Positions 23,987 to 32,389 of a stretch of 64,000 bases of DNA are shown here, in pieces. Position numbers and translations under genes: made by a program. Positions within the stretch are counted from its first letter, which is position 1. The number at the start of each line of letters is the position of its first letter. A model generated the notes under the pieces. The model did not search any database. It was not told the origin of the DNA and was given only the letters and a program-made list of their open reading frames with translations. The DNA is from Chloroflexota bacterium (GTDB taxonomy: Bacteria; Chloroflexota; Anaerolineae; Anaerolineales; Villigracilaceae): the NCBI GenBank assembly GCA_021787595.1, contig JAJYLQ010000018.1, forward strand, positions 1 to 64,000, given 5' to 3'.

Positions 23987-25966
23987 ATGAAAACAGTTGA
24001 CATTCTCTTGACCCACGCGCTCGTCCTCACAATGGACGGGCAAATGAATCAATACAACCCCGGCGCAGTGGCAGTGACCGGCGACAGCATCGTCGCGGCG
24101 GGGCCCGAAGCGGAAATCAAAAAGGAATACAGCGGAAAGGAAACGATTGACTGCGGCGGCAAAGTGCTGATGCCCGGACTCGTCAACGCGCACACGCACG
24201 TGCCGATGACTCTCTTGCGCGGCCTCGCCGACGATCTGCGCCTCGATGTGTGGCTGATGGGCTACATGATGCCGGTCGAGCGCGAATTCGTCACACCCGA
24301 ATTCGTCCGGCTTGGCACGCTGCTCGCCTGCGCGGAGCAAATCCGCAGCGGCGTCACCACGTTCAACGATATGTATTATTTCGAGGAGGATGTCGCGAAA
24401 GCCGCAGCCCAAGCCGGAATGCGCGCGGTCTGCGGGCAGACCGTGATGAAATTCCCCGCGCCGGATGCGGAAGCCTACGAAGACTCTTTCGACATGGCGC
24501 GCGATTTCATCAAGCGCTGGAAGGATCATCCGCTGATCGTGCCTGCGGTCGCGCCGCACGCGCCCTACACCTGCACCGAAGAAATTTTGCGCGAGACGGC
24601 TGAACTGGCCCGCGAGTTCGACGTTCCGCTCCACACACATCTTGCCGAAACCGCATTCGAAGTCGAGAACATCCGCCGTGAACATGAGATGCCGGTCATT
24701 CCTTACGTGAAGAAGCAGGGCTTGCTCGAAGCGAAAGTCATCGCTGCGCATTGCGTCCACATTGATACCGGCGAAATGCGGACGCTTCTCCATGCGGGCG
24801 CGGGCGTATCGCACAACCCGTCCTCGAATCTCAAACTGGCTTCGGGGTTCGCGCCCGTGATGAAAATGCTCGAAGCCGGACTCAAAGTCGGCATCGGCAC
24901 CGACGGGCCCGCGTCGAACAATGACCTGGATATGTTCGAGGAAGTGCGTCTCGCGGCGTTCATCGCCAAAGCCGTATCGAACGATCCGACGTCCCTGCCC
25001 GCCCCCACCGCGCTGACGATGGCGACTCGTCTCGGCGCGCAGGCGCTTCATCTCGGACATTTGACCGGCTCGCTGACCCCGGGCCTGCGCGCCGACCTGA
25101 TCCTGGTTGACATTTCGCCGCTGCACAATTCGCCGTCCTTCAAGCGTTCGCAAGACAACGCGTACGCGCAAATCGTTTACGCAGGCAAATCCACCGATGT
25201 CAGCGACGTGATGGTCAACGGCAAATGGCTGATGCGCGAGCGGCGATTGCTGACCGTGAACGAAGATGAATTATTGGCGCAGGCCGCTGACATCGCAAAG
25301 AAAGTCGATTCGTTCCTGATCGCGCGCGAGCAGTCGGTGTTGTCGAAGCTGATCGCGCTCGGCGGCTCGATGGAACAGGAAGCGTTCGAGGTGCAGGTCA
25401 AGGTCAAAATAACGGACGGCCGCTCCATCGTCCAGGCCCTGAAGCGGCCCGAAATAGAAATCGTCCGCTACCGGCATTACGACCAGCACGACACCTACTT
25501 CGCGTTCGATGATCCACTGCAGGGCCGCCTGCGTTACCGCGAAGACGATTTCCTCGACGAGAAAGGCGCGGTCACGACGACGCGTCCGCGTTTGACCCTG
25601 CTCGGACAAAAACGCGAGGATTCTTTTGCCCATGATGTGCTGCTGTCGCGCAGCCGCTTCTTCGCGCCGGCGGCGCAAAGCCTGCGCTTCTATCGCGAAT
25701 ACTTCAAGCCAAAAGTCGAGACTTCGATCACGAAGGACCGCGAACGCTGGCTGATCAAATTCAAGGACACCGAATTCTTCGTCAACGTGGACGAGATGAC
25801 CGAGCCCGCGCTGGGGCATTTCGTCGAGATCAAATCGCGCACGTGGAGCCGCAAGGATGCCGAACACAAAGCGGCGCTGACAACTGAATTGCTGGCGTTG
25901 CTGGGACTCGCCCACAGCGAGACAGTGACCAGCGATTACATCGAAGTCGTCAAATCCATCGGATAG
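23987..25966 (+). CDS. Amidohydrolase (SsnA/MtaD-like) fused to a CYTH-like domain
   Basis: This 659-residue two-domain protein is unusual. Residues 1-430 form a cytosine-deaminase/TRZ-ATZ type amidohydrolase with the metal ligands HTH (69-71, in PGLVNAHTHVP), HTHLAET (about 216), HCVHID (about 254) and GTDGPASNNDLD (about 303). It probably deaminates an adenosine-type compound such as S-adenosylhomocysteine or 5'-methylthioadenosine. Residues of about 460-659 look like a CYTH (triphosphate tunnel) domain: VQVKVKI, HDTYFAFDD, GRLRYRED and GHFVEIKSRTW correspond to its ExExK, strand and acidic motifs. The domains share one frame with no stop. The start at 23987 follows GAAGGAATAATT. Confidence 0.85.
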   Translation: MKTVDILLTHALVLTMDGQMNQYNPGAVAVTGDSIVAAGPEAEIKKEYSGKETIDCGGKVLMPGLVNAHTHVPMTLLRGLADDLRLDVWLMGYMMPVEREFVTPEFVRLGTLLACAEQIRSGVTTFNDMYYFEEDVAKAAAQAGMRAVCGQTVMKFPAPDAEAYEDSFDMARDFIKRWKDHPLIVPAVAPHAPYTCTEEILRETAELAREFDVPLHTHLAETAFEVENIRREHEMPVIPYVKKQGLLEAKVIAAHCVHIDTGEMRTLLHAGAGVSHNPSSNLKLASGFAPVMKMLEAGLKVGIGTDGPASNNDLDMFEEVRLAAFIAKAVSNDPTSLPAPTALTMATRLGAQALHLGHLTGSLTPGLRADLILVDISPLHNSPSFKRSQDNAYAQIVYAGKSTDVSDVMVNGKWLMRERRLLTVNEDELLAQAADIAKKVDSFLIAREQSVLSKLIALGGSMEQEAFEVQVKVKITDGRSIVQALKRPEIEIVRYRHYDQHDTYFAFDDPLQGRLRYREDDFLDEKGAVTTTRPRLTLLGQKREDSFAHDVLLSRSRFFAPAAQSLRFYREYFKPKVETSITKDRERWLIKFKDTEFFVNVDEMTEPALGHFVEIKSRTWSRKDAEHKAALTTELLALLGLAHSETVTSDYIEVVKSIG

Positions 25967-25986
25967 ATATTTCTCTTGGATCGAAT

Positions 25987-27060
25987 ATGAACCCCACACA
26001 TCCAAGTGCAATCAGCCTCATTGCCCGCATCATCGCTGTGTTCCTGGCAGCGTTGTTTGTCATGACGGCCCTGACCGCGCTGGTTCTTTTCAACATCGAA
26101 CGGCAGGCATTCAACCCGGCCACCTATAAAAAGGCGCTGACCAGCGGCGGCCTTTACCAGCAATTCCCGCTTCTGCTCGGCGATCTCGTGACGAAAAATC
26201 TTGGCAGCTCCGCACCAGCCTTCATGCAGCGATTGACTCCTGCTCAATGGAAAAATCTGGTCGCGACGCTGCTGCCCGAGGGCCAATTGCAGAGAATGAC
26301 GGAAGAGACGATCAACCAGGTTTTGGCCTATCTCAACGGCGAGACTCGAACACCGGCGATTTCCCTGCTCCCGCTCAAACAAAGCCTGGCTGGCCCGGCA
26401 GGTTTGAACGCCGCGCTGACCATCATCCACGCGCAGCCAGATTGCACCTTGCAGCAAATTGCCGCGATCATTGCATCTTTAAATCAAGGGGAATTATGCA
26501 ATCCGCCGAAAGCCATGCTCGATCTATTCCAGCCGGTCATTCAAACAGAACTGCAGGCTACCTCTGCGGCGATTCCCAGTGAAGTTGTGATCGTCCCGGA
26601 TGCAAATAGTCCATCTCAACAAACCGCTTTGGGATTCCTGCGGCTGCTGCGATTCATCATCCGACTCAGCCCGCTGATTCCGCTGGCGCTTTTGCTGGGC
26701 ATTACCATCCTCGTGGTACGTTCATTCAAAAGCTGGCTGGCCTGGTGGGGCTGGCCGTTGATGCTCACTGGCCTGCCCGGCATGTTCATCGGCTTTAGCG
26801 GTGCGCCGTTGTTCCGGGCCGCGGCGGAACACGCACTTTCCAAAAACCTGACCATTTCCCTGCCGCCCGAAGTTGTCAATTCGATTCGTTCCCTGGCAGA
26901 TGCTGCGCTGCGCGAGATGCTCAAGCCTGCGGGGTGGGAGTCGCTGGCAATGTTCATCGTCGGTTTGTTGATGGTGATCGCCGCCTTGTATCTCGCCTAT
27001 CTGGACAGAAAGAAGATCGCCGCATCCGAAGCCGAGACGCAGATCGTTTCGACAAATTGA
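25987..27060 (+). CDS. Hypothetical membrane protein
   Basis: This is an unrecognised 357-residue protein. An N-terminal helix (IIAVFLAALFVMTALTALVLF) is followed by about 190 residues predicted to be outside the membrane. That part includes FNPATYKKALTSGGLYQQFP and several short helices. Three more helices follow (IPLALLLGITILVV, WGWPLMLTGLPGMFIGF, FIVGLLMVIAALYLAYL), ending in a short basic tail. Two cysteines (DCTLQQ, ELCNPP) could pair. It is 20 bases after the amidohydrolase and upstream of an ECF sigma factor. No function is assigned. Confidence 0.7.
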   Translation: MNPTHPSAISLIARIIAVFLAALFVMTALTALVLFNIERQAFNPATYKKALTSGGLYQQFPLLLGDLVTKNLGSSAPAFMQRLTPAQWKNLVATLLPEGQLQRMTEETINQVLAYLNGETRTPAISLLPLKQSLAGPAGLNAALTIIHAQPDCTLQQIAAIIASLNQGELCNPPKAMLDLFQPVIQTELQATSAAIPSEVVIVPDANSPSQQTALGFLRLLRFIIRLSPLIPLALLLGITILVVRSFKSWLAWWGWPLMLTGLPGMFIGFSGAPLFRAAAEHALSKNLTISLPPEVVNSIRSLADAALREMLKPAGWESLAMFIVGLLMVIAALYLAYLDRKKIAASEAETQIVSTN

Positions 27061-27151
27061 TTTGCATCGCCGGGACGCGGTGGGCGCAGCGCACCCGCGC
27101 AATGGCATCGCTGCAACTTTTTCCAAGATCCCCCTGTACTACAATGTAGAA

Positions 27152-27694
27152 ATGTCTTCCACAGACGAACGCGGTCTGGTCCTGCAGGCAAAGCAGGGCG
27201 ACCGCGACGCCTTCGGTGAAATCGTCCGCCTTCATCAACAGGTTGTGTTCAACGTTGCTTATCGCCTGCTCAACAACATTCAAGACGCGGAAGATGCCGC
27301 GCAGGAAACATTCGTCCGCGCGTACCGGTTCCTAGGCAAGTTCGATATGGACCGGCCGCTCGCGCCGTGGCTCAAGCGGATCGCCGTTAACGTTTGCATG
27401 AATCGCCTCGAGGGAATCAAATCCGCCTCCAGCCTGGACGATGAATCGGCTCCCGCGCCCGATCCAGGTCCCGGCCCCGAAGCGCTGACCGTTAAGCGCG
27501 ACCGCGAACGACGCATTAGCATCGAGCTGTCAAAACTTCCGCCGCGTTATCGGCTCGTCATCGAACTGCGGCATTTCCAGGGTTTGAGTTACGAGGAAAT
27601 TGCAAAGGAACTGAAACGGCCGTTGAGCGACGTGAAGAGCGATTTGTTCCGCGCCAGAAAATTATTATCCGAACGATTGAAAGATTTGAAATGA
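27152..27694 (+). CDS. ECF-family RNA polymerase sigma factor
   Basis: This 180-residue sigma factor has region 2 (DAFGEIVRLHQQVVFNVAYRLLNNIQDAEDAAQETFVRAYRFL) and region 4 (LPPRYRLVIELRHFQGLSYEEIAKEL...VKSDLFRARKLL). It directs transcription of a stress or envelope regulon, held in check by the anti-sigma factor that overlaps its stop by 4 bases. I chose the ATG at 27152, where region 2 homology begins; 30 further codons upstream are open but not family-like. Confidence 0.92.
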   Translation: MSSTDERGLVLQAKQGDRDAFGEIVRLHQQVVFNVAYRLLNNIQDAEDAAQETFVRAYRFLGKFDMDRPLAPWLKRIAVNVCMNRLEGIKSASSLDDESAPAPDPGPGPEALTVKRDRERRISIELSKLPPRYRLVIELRHFQGLSYEEIAKELKRPLSDVKSDLFRARKLLSERLKDLK

Positions 27695-28311
27695 ACCATT
27701 TGTCAGATTCCCAACTCAACGAATATCTCGATCATACGCTTGATGCGTCAACGCGCCGCGTTGTGGAATCTCATGTCGAAATCTGTTCAGATTGCCGCGC
27801 CCGGCTCGAAGAACTTCAAATGGTCTTTTCCGATCTTCGAGATTTGCATGAAGCCAAACTTCTCCATGATCTGACATCATCTGTGATGACATCTTTGCCG
27901 CAAAAACAACCCCGCACCTGGACGTCCTTGTTCGCCGCGCAGCTTGGCGCGGCGCTCGGCATGTTAATCTGGCTTTCCGTTCAGGCAGCAAAATGGGTCG
28001 TGCCTTCACTCGCCGAATTTCCATTTCCCATTTTACACTTTCCACTTTCCACTCCCCGCTTTGCACTTCCCGTTTCCCATTTTCAACTTCTCACCTCTCA
28101 CTTTCCTCTTCCCAATCTCCATTCTCCATTCTCCATCCTCCATCCTCCATCCTCCATTCTCTATTTTCCATCCTCCATCTTCGACCTTCAACTTTCAAAG
28201 TTTCCAACCCTCCAACCCTTCGACACCATTCTCGTCACCGTGATCGTTTTCGTGCTCTGGCTGGTCGGAAACTTTTCTTTGCTACGCAACCGTTCAGGAG
28301 TCCAAAAGTGA
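27691..28311 (+). CDS. Anti-sigma factor (zf-HC2) with heptad-repeat insert
   Basis: This 206-residue protein has an N-terminal zinc-binding anti-sigma domain: LNEYLDHTLDASTRRVVESHVEICSDC with the H-x3-C-x2-C zinc motif. It is followed by a membrane helix (QLGAALGMLIWLSVQAAKW). Between this helix and a second C-terminal one (ILVTVIVFVLWLVGNF), about 60 residues rich in Pro, Ser, Phe, Leu and His are encoded by a 24-unit seven-base repeat. It is coupled to the sigma gene (ATGA overlap) and to the next lipoprotein gene (overlap GTGA). It should bind the ECF sigma and release it on an envelope signal; the insert may alter the exported part. Confidence 0.85.
   Translation: MNHLSDSQLNEYLDHTLDASTRRVVESHVEICSDCRARLEELQMVFSDLRDLHEAKLLHDLTSSVMTSLPQKQPRTWTSLFAAQLGAALGMLIWLSVQAAKWVVPSLAEFPFPILHFPLSTPRFALPVSHFQLLTSHFPLPNLHSPFSILHPPSSILYFPSSIFDLQLSKFPTLQPFDTILVTVIVFVLWLVGNFSLLRNRSGVQK
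28037..28204. repeat. 24-unit pyrimidine heptad repeat within anti-sigma gene
   Basis: Twenty-four consecutive seven-base units in unbroken register, consensus close to AYYYTCC (for example ACTTTCC, ATTCTCC, ATCCTCC). The coding strand is almost purely pyrimidine with an A every seventh base. Because seven is not a multiple of three, the repeat reads through all three frames every 21 bases without a stop. Confidence 0.9.
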
Positions 28312-29423
28312 AACGCATTCTCATCGCCATTTTGATCATCGCACTGACCGCGCTCGCCTGCGGATCACAAACTCCAGCCGCGCCGTTTCCCACGCCAGCC
28401 AATTCGGTCTTTGACTCAGGTCGAACCGCTTACGGATTTTTTCCAACGCCGCCGGAAGTTTCGGCGGAAAGCGTAATGAAAATTTATAAGGATATCAGCG
28501 CTCACGCGGATTTTGTATTACTTCAAGAAAACGTCCCATGGAGCGATTTTGTCACCAGCGTGGACGGCGAGTCGCAGAAGCGCACGGATGTCGTCAACCA
28601 GGTCACGCTGGCGCGGCAAAATCACCTCGACTACGTTTTCGTCGTGGACGGTTTGAACGGTCTCAATCGCAGCCAGTTCAGCAGTTTGCCCTTCGGCTGG
28701 GATGCCAGCTTTGCCAATCCGAATGTCCGCGCCGCGTATACAAACTTTACGTTGTGGATCGTGCGGATGTTCCACCCGCGTTATCTCGGCCTCGCCTCCG
28801 AGATCAACACGTACATGGATACGCATCCCGGCGACGCGCAAAACTTCGTCAGCCTGTACAACGAGATTTATAAAATGGTGAAGGCCGAAGCGCCGGACAC
28901 GAAAATCTTCGTCACCTTTCAATGGGAGGAATTGAATAATCTGATGCCGCAGGTCGCGAACGGGCGCACGCGCCTTCAGCCGAACTGGGACCAGATCGAA
29001 GCGTTCGAGCCAAACCTGGATTTGTGGGTAATATCAACGTATCCGTTCGCTGCGTTCAAATCCGGCGCGGACATTCCCGCGAATTATTACACACCGCTTC
29101 TTTCGCGGACCTCGAAGCCTCTTGCCGTTGCCGAAGGCGGATTTACATCCAGGCCGGTCGGGCCGTTCACCGGCACACCGGAAGATCAAGTCGCATACTT
29201 GAACGCGATTCACAATCAAATCGGTTCGCGGCTGGCCTTTTGGGTTTATCTGTTGCTCGAAGATTTCAATCTCGATTCCTATTCCAATTACATGAAATCT
29301 CACGGAGGCAATTCAGCCGACATCAACACCCTGGGCATGTTCGCCTCGGTGGGACTCGCCAATTCAGATGGCACGTCAAAACCCGCATTGGATTTGTGGG
29401 ATTCGTTCCGCACCAACAAGTAA
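28308..29423 (+). CDS. Lipoprotein with TIM-barrel glycosidase-like domain
   Basis: This 371-residue protein starts at GTG (28308), overlapping the anti-sigma stop, with TCAGGAGT upstream. A signal peptide ends in a lipobox (ALTALACGS). The mature part resembles a (beta/alpha)8 glycoside-hydrolase-like barrel. It has LGLASEINTYMD near the expected acid/base Glu, DTKIFVTFQWEELN, LDLWVISTYPFAAF, and LAVAEGGFTSRPVG with a Glu where the nucleophile would lie. It is co-expressed with the sigma/anti-sigma pair, so it is probably an envelope target or sensor. The enzyme class is inferred from the pattern only. Confidence 0.72.
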   Translation: MKRILIAILIIALTALACGSQTPAAPFPTPANSVFDSGRTAYGFFPTPPEVSAESVMKIYKDISAHADFVLLQENVPWSDFVTSVDGESQKRTDVVNQVTLARQNHLDYVFVVDGLNGLNRSQFSSLPFGWDASFANPNVRAAYTNFTLWIVRMFHPRYLGLASEINTYMDTHPGDAQNFVSLYNEIYKMVKAEAPDTKIFVTFQWEELNNLMPQVANGRTRLQPNWDQIEAFEPNLDLWVISTYPFAAFKSGADIPANYYTPLLSRTSKPLAVAEGGFTSRPVGPFTGTPEDQVAYLNAIHNQIGSRLAFWVYLLLEDFNLDSYSNYMKSHGGNSADINTLGMFASVGLANSDGTSKPALDLWDSFRTNK

Positions 29424-29445
29424 TCATTTGTGAAAAGGAGAAAAC

Positions 29446-29961
29446 ATGAACAACATCATTGGCCTGCTTCTGGTTATTCTTTTCGGCGGCGCGGGGTTGA
29501 TCTCGATCTTCATCATCGTGAACCTGCTTCTCCCCGCGCCCATCGAGCGGACGCGTGCCGCGCTCGAGGCCAGCCTGGGACGCTCGTTGCTGCTGGGATT
29601 CATCAACTTTCTGTTCGCAGGAGTTGTCGGCGTGTTGTTGGCTTTGCCCGCCCGCCTCGGCGGAATTGTGGCGGGTATCTTTGTTTTTCTGATTGGATTA
29701 CTTGCGCTGGCAGTTGCCGCGTTGACTCTGTTGGGTTTCGTCGCGGCAACATCCCTGCTTGGAAACCGCATCGGTGAAACAAAATCGCCCGCGGCAACAC
29801 AGGTACGCGGTGGCATCTTGCTGCTGTTGGCCTGCCTGACTCCCTATCTTGGCTGGTTCATCTTCACGCCGCTCGTCGTGTGGGCAGCATTTGGCGCGGC
29901 TATTCAAGCAATCTTCCGAAGAAAAAGCGCAGTAGCAGCAACTGATATAGGTCACGCTTAA
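29446..29961 (+). CDS. Hypothetical four-helix membrane protein
   Basis: This is an unrecognised 171-residue integral membrane protein with four hydrophobic segments (LLLVILFGGAGLISIFII, FLFAGVVGVLLAL, AGIFVFLIGLLALAVAALTLLGF, GGILLLLACLTPYLGWFIFTPLVVWAAFGAA). It starts at an ATG after AAAAGGAGAAAAC. Its last residues (DIGHA) and stop codon are contributed by the inverted repeat at 29948-30018. It follows the glycosidase-like lipoprotein by 22 bases and may share its mRNA. Confidence 0.7.
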   Translation: MNNIIGLLLVILFGGAGLISIFIIVNLLLPAPIERTRAALEASLGRSLLLGFINFLFAGVVGVLLALPARLGGIVAGIFVFLIGLLALAVAALTLLGFVAATSLLGNRIGETKSPAATQVRGGILLLLACLTPYLGWFIFTPLVVWAAFGAAIQAIFRRKSAVAATDIGHA

Positions 29962-30018
29962 AGCAATAACCAGCGCAAGTCACGCTTACGAAGTCCTCGA
30001 AGAGGAAAGCGTGACCTA
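29948..30018. repeat. Inverted repeat between two genes
   Basis: TAGGTCACGCTT (29948-29959) is inverted as AAGCGTGACCTA (30007-30018), with an extra direct AAGTCACGCTTA copy between (about 29977) and TCCTCGAAGAGGA in the middle. The left arm supplies the stop codon of the upstream membrane protein. The right arm lies just before the ribosome binding site of the next gene. Confidence 0.8.
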
Positions 30019-30037
30019 CTACTCATTGGGAGGAAAA

Positions 30038-31033
30038 ATGAAATTTGTGTTGATTCTTTCAACAATAATTTTGTTCGTCACACTGACATGTGGTGGGACA
30101 ACCTCCATCGTTACATCGAACGTCACACCAACCAACGCGCGATCACGCATGGAAAGTATTCCAGCCGGCGCGCACAAGATGACTCCGGCGGAAGATCCGT
30201 GGCCGCCTGTTGTTGCCAACGGACTGAGCAAGCCGCAGCCGCTTCCCTTCCCAATCAACACGGCGGGCGCGGAAGACAGTCCCTTTCTGACTCTGGATGG
30301 ACAAACGCTTTACTTCTTCTTCGCGCCCGATCTCAATATTCCGGCGCAAAAGCAATTGCTTGACGGCGTGACTGGCATCTGGATGAGCCAACGGGTAAGC
30401 GATAACTGGAGCGAACCGCAGCGCGTCCACTTGGAAAAGCCTGGCGAATTGGCGTTGGATGGATGTGAGTTCATCCTCGGAAACATGATGTGGTTTTGCT
30501 CTGTGAGATCAGGTAATTCTCGCGATGTTGATTTGTATCAGGCGTTCCTCGAAAACGGCGTATGGAAAAATTGGCAGAACGCTGGCAAACAAATCAACGT
30601 TGATTATCAAGTCGGCGAGATGCACATCACTGCGGATGGACAAACGATGGTCTTCGGCTCAAAACGCGCTGGCGGACTCGGCGGATACGATCTTTGGATG
30701 TCAACCAAAACTGACAATGGCTGGAGTCAACCTGTCAATCTCGGCGCGCCGGTCAATACATCCGGCGATGAGAATCGTCCATATTTGAGTCCCGATGGCC
30801 AAACGCTCTGGTACGACAGCACGAGCAAAAAAGGTTTTCCGGGACCTGCGATCTTCCGTTCGTTTCGACAGGCAGATGGAACGTGGAGTCAACCAGAAGA
30901 GATGGTCTCGCAATTTGCGGGCGAACCAACGCTATCCGCCGATGGACACACGCTTTATTTTGTCCACCATTATTTTTCGGCGGATATGAAGCAAATGATC
31001 GAAGCGGATATTTACGTCACGACCGTGCCATAA
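30038..31033 (+). CDS. Exported WD40-like (PD40) beta-propeller protein
   Basis: This 331-residue protein has a hydrophobic N-terminus (FVLILSTIILFVTLTCGG) that is a signal peptide, with a weak lipobox at LTCG. The body contains repeated PD40 blades: DSPFLTLDGQTLYFFF, ITADGQTMVFGSKRAGGLGGYDLW, NRPYLSPDGQTLWYDS and PTLSADGHTLYFVHHY, each with the DGxxLYF pattern. Such propellers bind ligands or partner proteins at the cell surface. The ATG at 30038 follows GGGAGGAAAA; a GTG nine codons upstream is less likely. Confidence 0.82.
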   Translation: MKFVLILSTIILFVTLTCGGTTSIVTSNVTPTNARSRMESIPAGAHKMTPAEDPWPPVVANGLSKPQPLPFPINTAGAEDSPFLTLDGQTLYFFFAPDLNIPAQKQLLDGVTGIWMSQRVSDNWSEPQRVHLEKPGELALDGCEFILGNMMWFCSVRSGNSRDVDLYQAFLENGVWKNWQNAGKQINVDYQVGEMHITADGQTMVFGSKRAGGLGGYDLWMSTKTDNGWSQPVNLGAPVNTSGDENRPYLSPDGQTLWYDSTSKKGFPGPAIFRSFRQADGTWSQPEEMVSQFAGEPTLSADGHTLYFVHHYFSADMKQMIEADIYVTTVP

Positions 31034-31036
31034 AAA

Positions 31037-32140
31037 TTACGGGCACAAATTTTGTAAATGCTCCTCGAATGTCTGCTCGAAATCGTGATAGCCGGAACCA
31101 TCGCATTTGGCTTGAAAATAATAATAGTTCGTATCAGCAGGAGAAGCGACAGCGCGCAGTGCGTCGAGGCTGGGATTTGAAATCGGCGCGGGCGGCAGGC
31201 CGGGATTCAAATAGGTGTTATACGGAGATGCGAATTTCAAATCATCCGCGCTGAGCGGATTCGTCCACCAGGTTTGCTGCGCCGGGTTGTATCCCAGCGC
31301 GTATTGCACCGTCGGATCAGCATCCAGATTCATTCCGGCCTTCAAACGATTGAGATAGACCGAGGCGATCACCGGCATCTCTTCGGGGCGCATCGTTTCG
31401 CGCTCGACAATCGAAGCGAGCGTCACGGCCTGGTAAACGCTCAACCCGCGACGGTCAAACCCATCGCGCAGGTCGCTCGTCAGATGCAGGCCGAAATCGC
31501 GAAGCAGCGCGTCAAGCAATTGATCAACTGTCGTCACGCGCGGCAGCGTGTAAGAGTCCGGATAGAGGAAACCTTCCGTGGAACGCGCGCCCGCCAAAAA
31601 GTCGAAGCCCGGGCGCGGCGCCGACGCCGCCGCGATGAAATCGGTCGGCGTAATGTTCAATCCCGAAGTCGGAAGCGAGAGCGCGATCTCCTCCATCCGC
31701 CAGCCGGGCAAAATCACAAAAGTCACGTGTCCAGGGATCGCGTTTTGCAATCTGTTTGCGATGTCCACGATGGACATGGATGAGCTGAGTTGGTAATTGC
31801 CCGCTTGAATCGAGGTATCGAGGCCGGTATAAACCAGATAATCACGGAACATGCCCGCGTCGCTGATCAACCCGGCAAGCTGAAGTTGCCTTGCAATTTC
31901 ATCCACCGACTCGCCCTGCTCAACCGTGAAAGAGAGTTTTGAGCCGTTATTTGCCGCCGGGCGCGTCAGCAATCCATCGTACCAAAGAAGCCTGGCAGAA
32001 TATTCAATGACTTGCGCAAACGAAAGCCGCTTCGATGGCGGACCGTAAGTTTGCGCGACTCTCGATGGAAAAACAAAAGCGACAAGAATGACGCAAAGAA
32101 AGATGAAGGCAACAATGATGTATGTGATGAAGCGACGCAT
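31037..32140 (-). CDS. mltG: Endolytic murein transglycosylase MltG (YceG-like)
   Basis: This 367-residue single-pass membrane protein has its membrane helix at residues 4-24 (FITYIIVAFIFLCVILVAFVF), a LysM-like region (FTVEQGESVDEIARQLQLAGLI) and the catalytic domain. There, LASIVERETMRPEEMPVIASVYLNRL contains the catalytic Glu, and DPTVQYALG and SPYNTYLNPGLPPAPISNPS are family hallmarks. It cleaves nascent glycan strands to set their length. It lies next to ruvX, a common pairing in bacteria, separated here by three tandem palindromes. Confidence 0.93.
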   Translation of the reverse strand: MRRFITYIIVAFIFLCVILVAFVFPSRVAQTYGPPSKRLSFAQVIEYSARLLWYDGLLTRPAANNGSKLSFTVEQGESVDEIARQLQLAGLISDAGMFRDYLVYTGLDTSIQAGNYQLSSSMSIVDIANRLQNAIPGHVTFVILPGWRMEEIALSLPTSGLNITPTDFIAAASAPRPGFDFLAGARSTEGFLYPDSYTLPRVTTVDQLLDALLRDFGLHLTSDLRDGFDRRGLSVYQAVTLASIVERETMRPEEMPVIASVYLNRLKAGMNLDADPTVQYALGYNPAQQTWWTNPLSADDLKFASPYNTYLNPGLPPAPISNPSLDALRAVASPADTNYYYFQAKCDGSGYHDFEQTFEEHLQNLCP

Positions 32141-32158
32141 GAGGAGATTTTCGATTTG

Positions 32159-32389
32159 TTGTGTAGGGGCACAGCGGGGTTATGAACGATCAAGGTTTGT
32201 CATGTTTTCGCTGTGCCCTTACGATGTATGATTGGTTGTGTAGGGGCACAGCGGGGTTATGAACGATCAAGGTTTGTCACGTTTTCGCTGTGCCCTTACG
32301 ATGTATGATTGGTTGTGTAGGGGCACAGCGGGGCTATGAACGATCAAGGTTTGTCACGTTTTCGCTGTGCCCTTACGATCTACGATTTG
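32159..32389. repeat. Three tandem 77-bp palindromic units
   Basis: Three copies with a 77-base period start near 32159, 32236 and 32313. Each has arms GTAGGGGCACAGCG and CGCTGTGCCCTTAC around a centre GGGTTATGAACGATCAAGG. Units differ at only a few positions. The last copy runs into the 3' end of ruvX and encodes its final residues and stop. The outer arms belong to the same palindrome family as those at 2531, 13350 and 49688. Confidence 0.92.

Noticed and set aside
23747-25171. A 474-codon minus-strand frame opposite the amidohydrolase gene
   Set aside because: It lies against strongly conserved metal-binding motifs on the other strand, and the translation is Arg/His-rich shadow sequence.
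32159-32389. Possible CRISPR array
   Set aside because: The three 77-base units are tandem copies without unique spacers and each is itself a palindrome; no cas gene is present.
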